From: Planctomycetota bacterium
GTDB taxonomy: Bacteria > Planctomycetota > MHYJ01 > WSZJ01 > JACPWG01
Direction: 5' to 3'
Length of the DNA stretch: 9,247 nucleotides
NCBI GenBank assembly: GCA_016220045.1
Contig: JACRIP010000093.1
Location: forward strand, 1-9,247
Positions 6,102 to 9,247 of this stretch are shown here, in pieces (within the stretch, counting starts at the first letter, position 1; every line of letters begins with the position of its first letter). A model generated the notes under the pieces. The model searched no databases, had not been told where the DNA came from, and worked only from the letters and a program-made list of their open reading frames with translations. The position numbers were made by a program, and so were the translations under genes.

Positions 6102-6132
6102 AAAAAAAAGCGGGCCCCGTGGGGGGCCCGCT
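6102..6132 (-). terminator. Intrinsic terminator of the amidase gene
   Basis: On the minus strand AGCGGGCCCC (from 6132 down to 6123) pairs with GGGGCCCGCT (6118 to 6109) over a 4-nt loop, followed directly by eight T residues (6109-6102). It starts about 40 nt after the amidase stop codon: a textbook GC-rich stem and U-tract. Confidence 0.92.
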
Positions 6133-6173
6133 GGGTGGGTTGCGCGGAAGCAGGGGAGGGAAGAGGTCGTCCG

Positions 6174-7232
6174 TTACAGTCCGACGCCCGAGGTGAAGTC
6201 GCCGCTGAACCAGCGGGTCCCGCCGCCGAAGTAGATCTTGCGCCACACGCCGCTGGTGCCGATCGTCACGTAGACTTCGCCGCTGTGCGCCTGGCCGACG
6301 ATCGAGGTGCCGGTCGAGGGGCCGGAGCGGACGTTCAGGACGCCGGTGGTGACCTTGCGGCCGGAGGCGCCGACCTGGCTCAGGAAGTCTCCGCTGCACC
6401 AGCCGGTGTTGCCGCGGTACCAGATCTTCTTCCAGGCGCCGGAGGAGCTCATCGAGACATACACCTGACCGCTCGGGATGCCGCCGATGATCGCGTTGCC
6501 GGTGCCGGGGCCGCTGCGCACGTTCAGGGAGGCGGCGGTGACCTTCATCGCCTTGAGGCTGCCGCTGGAGGGCGGGGCCGGGGGAGCGGGGGGCGGGGGC
6601 GGAGCCACGGTGCCGCCGCCGCTCGTGCTGCCGCCGGTCACCAGGCTCATGAAGTACGTCCAGTTCCAGTGCGCGCCCGGGTCGGTGTGGTGGCCGGCGC
6701 CGCCGTAGCCCGAGCCGTCCGGGTCCGGAACTTCGTTGTGCCCGATGATCCGCGAACGCGTCTTCGGAATGCCGTAGGTGTCGCAGATCCAGCGCACCAG
6801 GTTCGCCGAGGCAGTGTACTCGGCGGTGGTGAAGCCGCCGGAGGAGGCGTAGCCCGCGTGCTCGATGCCGATCGACTTGGAATTGTAGGTCCAGTTGCCC
6901 GCGTGCCACGCGATATTGTTGTCGGCCACCATCTGGGTGATGTGGCCTTCGTAGCCGATCACGTAGTGCGCGCTGGCGCTGGCGGACGAATTCTGGAACC
7001 AGGAGATCGCGCCCGGCGCCCCGCCCTCGATGTCGTGGATCACCACGTACTGGAGCGAGCGGCTGCCGCTGCTCGTGTAGTTCGCCGTGCTCGCCGGCAC
7101 CCACGAGGTCGCGGGCTTCGGGCCGGCGTAGGCCGTTCCCTGCGCCGCCGCCAGGCTCAGCAGGACCGTCCCCACCACCAACGCGCGCTGCCAACCGATC
7201 GCGCTCACCGTGTTCCGGTTTTCGGCGCTCAT
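6174..7232 (-). CDS. Secreted N-acetylmuramoyl-L-alanine amidase (Amidase_2/PGRP) with two SH3b domains
   Basis: This is a zinc enzyme that cuts the bond between MurNAc and the peptide stem of peptidoglycan. The ATG at 7232 follows AGAGGAGA and is at once followed by a signal peptide (positive start, hydrophobic 17-30, likely cut after AYA at about 36), giving 352 residues; an ATG at 7400 would bury the signal and is less likely. The catalytic domain is about 58-198. Probable zinc ligands are His66 (VVIHD), His165 (IIGHNE) and Asp184 (HHTDPG), as in AmpD-like enzymes, with Glu124 (IGIEHAG) as the likely catalytic acid; His182 replaces the Lys of AmpD. A Ser/Gly/Pro linker (201-224) leads to two bacterial SH3 repeats (about 226-285 and 291-348), each with LNVRSGPxTG, which commonly bind cell wall. 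It could be a remodelling autolysin or a weapon against other bacteria. Confidence 0.93.
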   Translation of the reverse strand: MSAENRNTVSAIGWQRALVVGTVLLSLAAAQGTAYAGPKPATSWVPASTANYTSSGSRSLQYVVIHDIEGGAPGAISWFQNSSASASAHYVIGYEGHITQMVADNNIAWHAGNWTYNSKSIGIEHAGYASSGGFTTAEYTASANLVRWICDTYGIPKTRSRIIGHNEVPDPDGSGYGGAGHHTDPGAHWNWTYFMSLVTGGSTSGGGTVAPPPPPAPPAPPSSGSLKAMKVTAASLNVRSGPGTGNAIIGGIPSGQVYVSMSSSGAWKKIWYRGNTGWCSGDFLSQVGASGRKVTTGVLNVRSGPSTGTSIVGQAHSGEVYVTIGTSGVWRKIYFGGGTRWFSGDFTSGVGL

Positions 7233-7691
7233 CGGATCAGTCTCCTCTAGTGTACCCTGTCGTCTGCTCCGAGGTGTTGGCCGGTCGGCGCGCCTCACGC
7301 GAATCTGGATTCGCAAGGATGGTGCCGCGAATCCGAACATTTCATTAGAGGCTGTAACCTGCTTGCTGGAAAGGAACTGCGGCGCGTCTCCGGGGCTCAT
7401 GAATTCCCATGACTCCTTCCTGTAAACGAGGACTTACGCCCGTGTCGGGGGGGCGTTACGGAGCGGAACAGTGTGGGGTGTGGGTGTCAAGTGGGGTTGG
7501 TGCGACGCGCGGAGGTGGGCCGGTCGGGCGCTATAATCTGTTGTTTTGTAGCGAGTTGCGGGTGATGTAAGGCGAGCTTGGCGGCGGCTTGGCGCGGCCG
7601 TGGACGGGCGTCCAGGGCGGGCGGAAGCGGGGGCGCGGGAGTGCGACAGCGGGGGCAGGGGCTGTCAATCGGCGGGGGGGGAGTCGTCGGC
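7233..7691. other. Intergenic region with no supported gene
   Basis: These 459 bases separate two minus-strand genes. They contain the amidase ribosome site, the GCGAATC half-sites (7299-7333), a TTGACA-like box on the minus strand (7485-7490) without a good -10, and a TATAAT on the plus strand (7532-7537) without a -35. There is no stem followed by a T-run after the peptidase gene, so no terminator was recognised. A 21-codon frame from an ATG at 7410 (minus) lies behind AAGGAG but with only 2 nt spacing, so I do not call it. Confidence 0.6.
7299..7333. promoter_or_regulatory. Three GCGAATC half-sites upstream of the amidase gene
   Basis: GCGAATC occurs at 7299-7305, inverted at 7308-7314 (making a 16-bp interrupted palindrome with TG between) and direct again at 7327-7333. 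They lie 67-101 bp upstream of the amidase start codon. This is consistent with a dimeric repressor or activator site, but could be chance in a short region. Confidence 0.3.
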
Positions 7692-8993
7692 TTACGGGCG
7701 GAACTCGAGGCGCTGGCCGGCGAAATCGAAGCGGACCTCGCGCAGGCGGCGCAGGAAGTTGTTGCCGACGAGGCCGGGAGCGCCGGGCGCGGCGAAGGTA
7801 CCGACGCGCGGCTGGACCACGACCCACGGTCGGGACACGCGGAAGCCGCCGAGGCTGACGCTGGCGATACGGGCGATCGGGAGGTTGACGACACCGCCCA
7901 TGCCGCGCACGGTGAAGTAGCGTTCCGGGGCGAGGGCGGGGTTGCGGGCGCGCAGGCGGTTCCAGGTCTCCTCGGTGATGCTGAGGAAGACGGCCTCGGT
8001 TTCCTCGTAGCCGAGGCCGGTGTCGATGGAGAAATCGGCGTCGATGCCGTCGTCGAGGCGCAGGGCGAGGCGGGGGATGCCGTTCACCACCGGGAGGGGG
8101 ACGGAGCGGCTGCCGCGGCCGAGCGGGGGTAGGGCAAGTCCCCGGGCGGAGGCGGGGGCGGGCGGTTCGAGGGTGATCGTGCCGCGGTCATAGGCGAGGG
8201 TGACCAGGAAGCGGCCGATGAAATCGGTGCCGAGCAGGCCCTCCTCGGGTCCGTTGCGGGGGGCGAGGAAGCCGCTGAGGTCCTGGAGAGTGACGACGAC
8301 GTTGGCGGCCGTGGCGGCGCCCAGGCGCATGCGGTCAACGCGGGCGTTCTGGACGGCGAGGGTGCCGGTCGTGCCGGCGACGGTCGAGCTGCCGGCGGGG
8401 GCGAGGCCGATCGCGCGCGCCGCCGCCGTGTCCACGGCGGTGGTGTTCGCGCCGGTATCGAAGAGCATGGTGCGCGGGCTGCCGTTCAGCTCGACGCGCA
8501 CGAAGGGCGTGGAGAGGAAGTAGTCGTAGGGGACGCTCGATCGACCGCTCGGGCGTTCGCCGGAGTCCTGGCCCCAGCGGGGGGAGGGCTCGTCCACCTG
8601 CCACGCGCCGGAGAGGCGGCGGCCGTCGCCGGAAAGCTGGTAGAGGCCCCAGACGCGCAACGTCCCGGCGCCGGGGGCGAAGAAGCCGGGCCGGGTAGGT
8701 ACCTGATCTCGGGAAGCGACGAAGAGGACATGGAGGGCGCCCGAGGCCCAGATCCCGCGCCCGCTCCACCCGTAGGTCGTCGGGTCGCCGGTGAAGCGGA
8801 AGGAGCGCTGGACGGTGAAGCCGCCGGCGGGGTCGGCGGCCAGGTCGAGGCGTGCCGCCACGGCACGGCCGGCCTGGGTGCCGGACATGCGCCATTCGCC
8901 GGTGAGCGACTGCGCGGCGGCGGTGCGCACGGTGGTCGCGAGGAGGAGGGGCAGCGCCAGGGCCGGCGCGAAGCGGCGGGCGAGCGGGCGCAT
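7692..8993 (-). CDS. Secreted protein with two retropepsin-like aspartic peptidase lobes
   Basis: The ATG at 8993 has GGAG 5 nt upstream and opens a signal peptide (MRPLARRFAPALALPLLLAT, likely cut after AAAQ at about 28); an upstream GTG at 9044 would put 17 residues before it and is rejected. The product is 433 residues. Residues 29-148 form a beta-rich domain (starting LTGEWRMSG) that I cannot assign. Residues 155-276 are a retropepsin-like lobe: hydrophobic strand and DTGA (LFDTGAN, Asp179), then GLLGTDFIGRF (252-262). Residues 297-431 repeat the pattern: SIDTGLG (Asp324) and GLVGNNFLRRL (407-417). Aspartic peptidases need two such aspartates, normally from two chains in retropepsins or two lobes in pepsins, so this chain may be self-sufficient. 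Cell location is probably periplasm or outside; the substrate is unknown. Confidence 0.87.
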   Translation of the reverse strand: MRPLARRFAPALALPLLLATTVRTAAAQSLTGEWRMSGTQAGRAVAARLDLAADPAGGFTVQRSFRFTGDPTTYGWSGRGIWASGALHVLFVASRDQVPTRPGFFAPGAGTLRVWGLYQLSGDGRRLSGAWQVDEPSPRWGQDSGERPSGRSSVPYDYFLSTPFVRVELNGSPRTMLFDTGANTTAVDTAAARAIGLAPAGSSTVAGTTGTLAVQNARVDRMRLGAATAANVVVTLQDLSGFLAPRNGPEEGLLGTDFIGRFLVTLAYDRGTITLEPPAPASARGLALPPLGRGSRSVPLPVVNGIPRLALRLDDGIDADFSIDTGLGYEETEAVFLSITEETWNRLRARNPALAPERYFTVRGMGGVVNLPIARIASVSLGGFRVSRPWVVVQPRVGTFAAPGAPGLVGNNFLRRLREVRFDFAGQRLEFRP

Positions 8994-9027
8994 GGGAACT
9001 CCGCGGGAAAGAGAGGGGGCGCCGTGG

Positions 9028-9044
9028 GTGACGCGGCGCGTCAC
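9028..9044. promoter_or_regulatory. Palindrome next to the peptidase transcription start (candidate operator)
   Basis: GTGACGCG and CGCGTCAC (9028-9035, 9037-9044) are perfect arms around a single base. The predicted start site is near 9054, so the palindrome lies at about +10 to +27. It could bind a dimeric regulator or form a 5' stem in the mRNA. Confidence 0.45.
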
Positions 9045-9060
9045 GACGACGCGAGGCGGG

Positions 9061-9090
9061 AGTCTATCCGCGCCGGGGGCGAGGTGTCAA
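9061..9090 (-). promoter_or_regulatory. Sigma70-type promoter of the peptidase gene
   Basis: On the minus strand a perfect TTGACA (9085-9090) is followed after 18 bp by TAGACT (9061-9066), four of six matches to the -10 consensus. The predicted leader is about 60 nt to the ATG at 8993. This is the best promoter in the window. Confidence 0.72.
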
Positions 9091-9247
9091 GAGTCGGGCT
9101 GGGTGCGCAGCTCCGCGGAATCGCTTTGTGCGAATTTGCCCCCTGGAGGGTCTGGTGCGTGTGGCGGGGCGGCCGGGCGTGGGGTGGCTGGTGAGCAGCG
9201 AGAGTATCTCCTCGCAAGGCCTGGTACGGCCGTGCCCAGGAGAGTAC
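9091..9247. other. Right edge, no supported gene
   Basis: Several frames stay open to the edge on both strands, including a GTG at 9191 (plus) giving 19 codons and minus frames entering from the right. None has a good ribosome site or a recognisable protein, so a neighbouring gene may begin or end here but cannot be called. Confidence 0.4.

Noticed and set aside
7233..7400. Extension of the amidase to the ATG at 7400
   Set aside because: It would add 56 residues before a clear signal peptide; the ATG at 7232 has its own good ribosome site.
7485..7490. TTGACA on the minus strand as amidase promoter -35
   Set aside because: No -10-like hexamer is found 16-18 bp downstream, and the start codon is about 250 bp away.
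7601..7614. TGGACGGGCGTCCA palindrome as terminator of the peptidase gene
   Set aside because: The stem is only 6 bp with a 2-nt loop and there is no T-run on the minus strand after it.
9191..9247. Plus-strand GTG with 19 open codons to the edge
   Set aside because: Too short, no clear ribosome site, and other frames on both strands are equally open.

Overview
This is a very GC-rich bacterial window with the codon use and long antisense shadow reading frames of a high-GC genome. The best clue to the host is the second gene: a CxxC/CxxC zinc ribbon at the N-terminus, one membrane helix, a long helical linker and a C-terminal DUF1080/LamG-like beta-sandwich. That mix is most familiar from Planctomycetota and related environmental lineages. 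The assignment is an inference from protein style, not proof. No rRNA, tRNA, CRISPR array, transposase or phage gene was seen.

Layout. (1) 1-1260, minus: the 5' part of an FAD-dependent oxidoreductase, running off the left edge through an 18-base G homopolymer. (2) 1261-1801: intergenic, with a nested inverted-repeat element (about 1331-1485), a candidate promoter and a hairpin-rich leader. (3) 1802-4870, plus: a likely three-gene operon made of the zinc-ribbon/membrane/DUF1080-like protein, a divergent FolD (folate C1 enzyme) and an unreported-looking 53-residue membrane peptide. (4) 4871-5241: a gap between convergent genes, packed with hairpins, including a perfect 29-bp inverted repeat built from a repeated hexamer. 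(5) 5242-5970, minus: a membrane protein with a TPR-like C-terminal half and its own candidate promoter. (6) 6174-7232, minus: a secreted zinc N-acetylmuramoyl-L-alanine amidase with two C-terminal SH3b domains, followed by a clear intrinsic terminator. (7) 7233-7691: intergenic. (8) 7692-8993, minus: a secreted protein with two tandem retropepsin-like lobes and an unassigned N-terminal beta-rich domain, with a good sigma70-type promoter and a palindrome next to the probable transcription start.

The genes do not form one obvious pathway. The plus-strand operon joins a membrane-anchored protein, a C1 enzyme and a tiny membrane peptide. The two right-hand minus genes encode exported proteins, one acting on peptidoglycan and one a probable aspartic peptidase, and they are separate transcription units. 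The most unusual items are the substituted active-site positions in FolD, the small membrane ORF behind it, the duplicated DTG peptidase, and the two palindromic non-coding elements (1331-1485 and 5106-5174).
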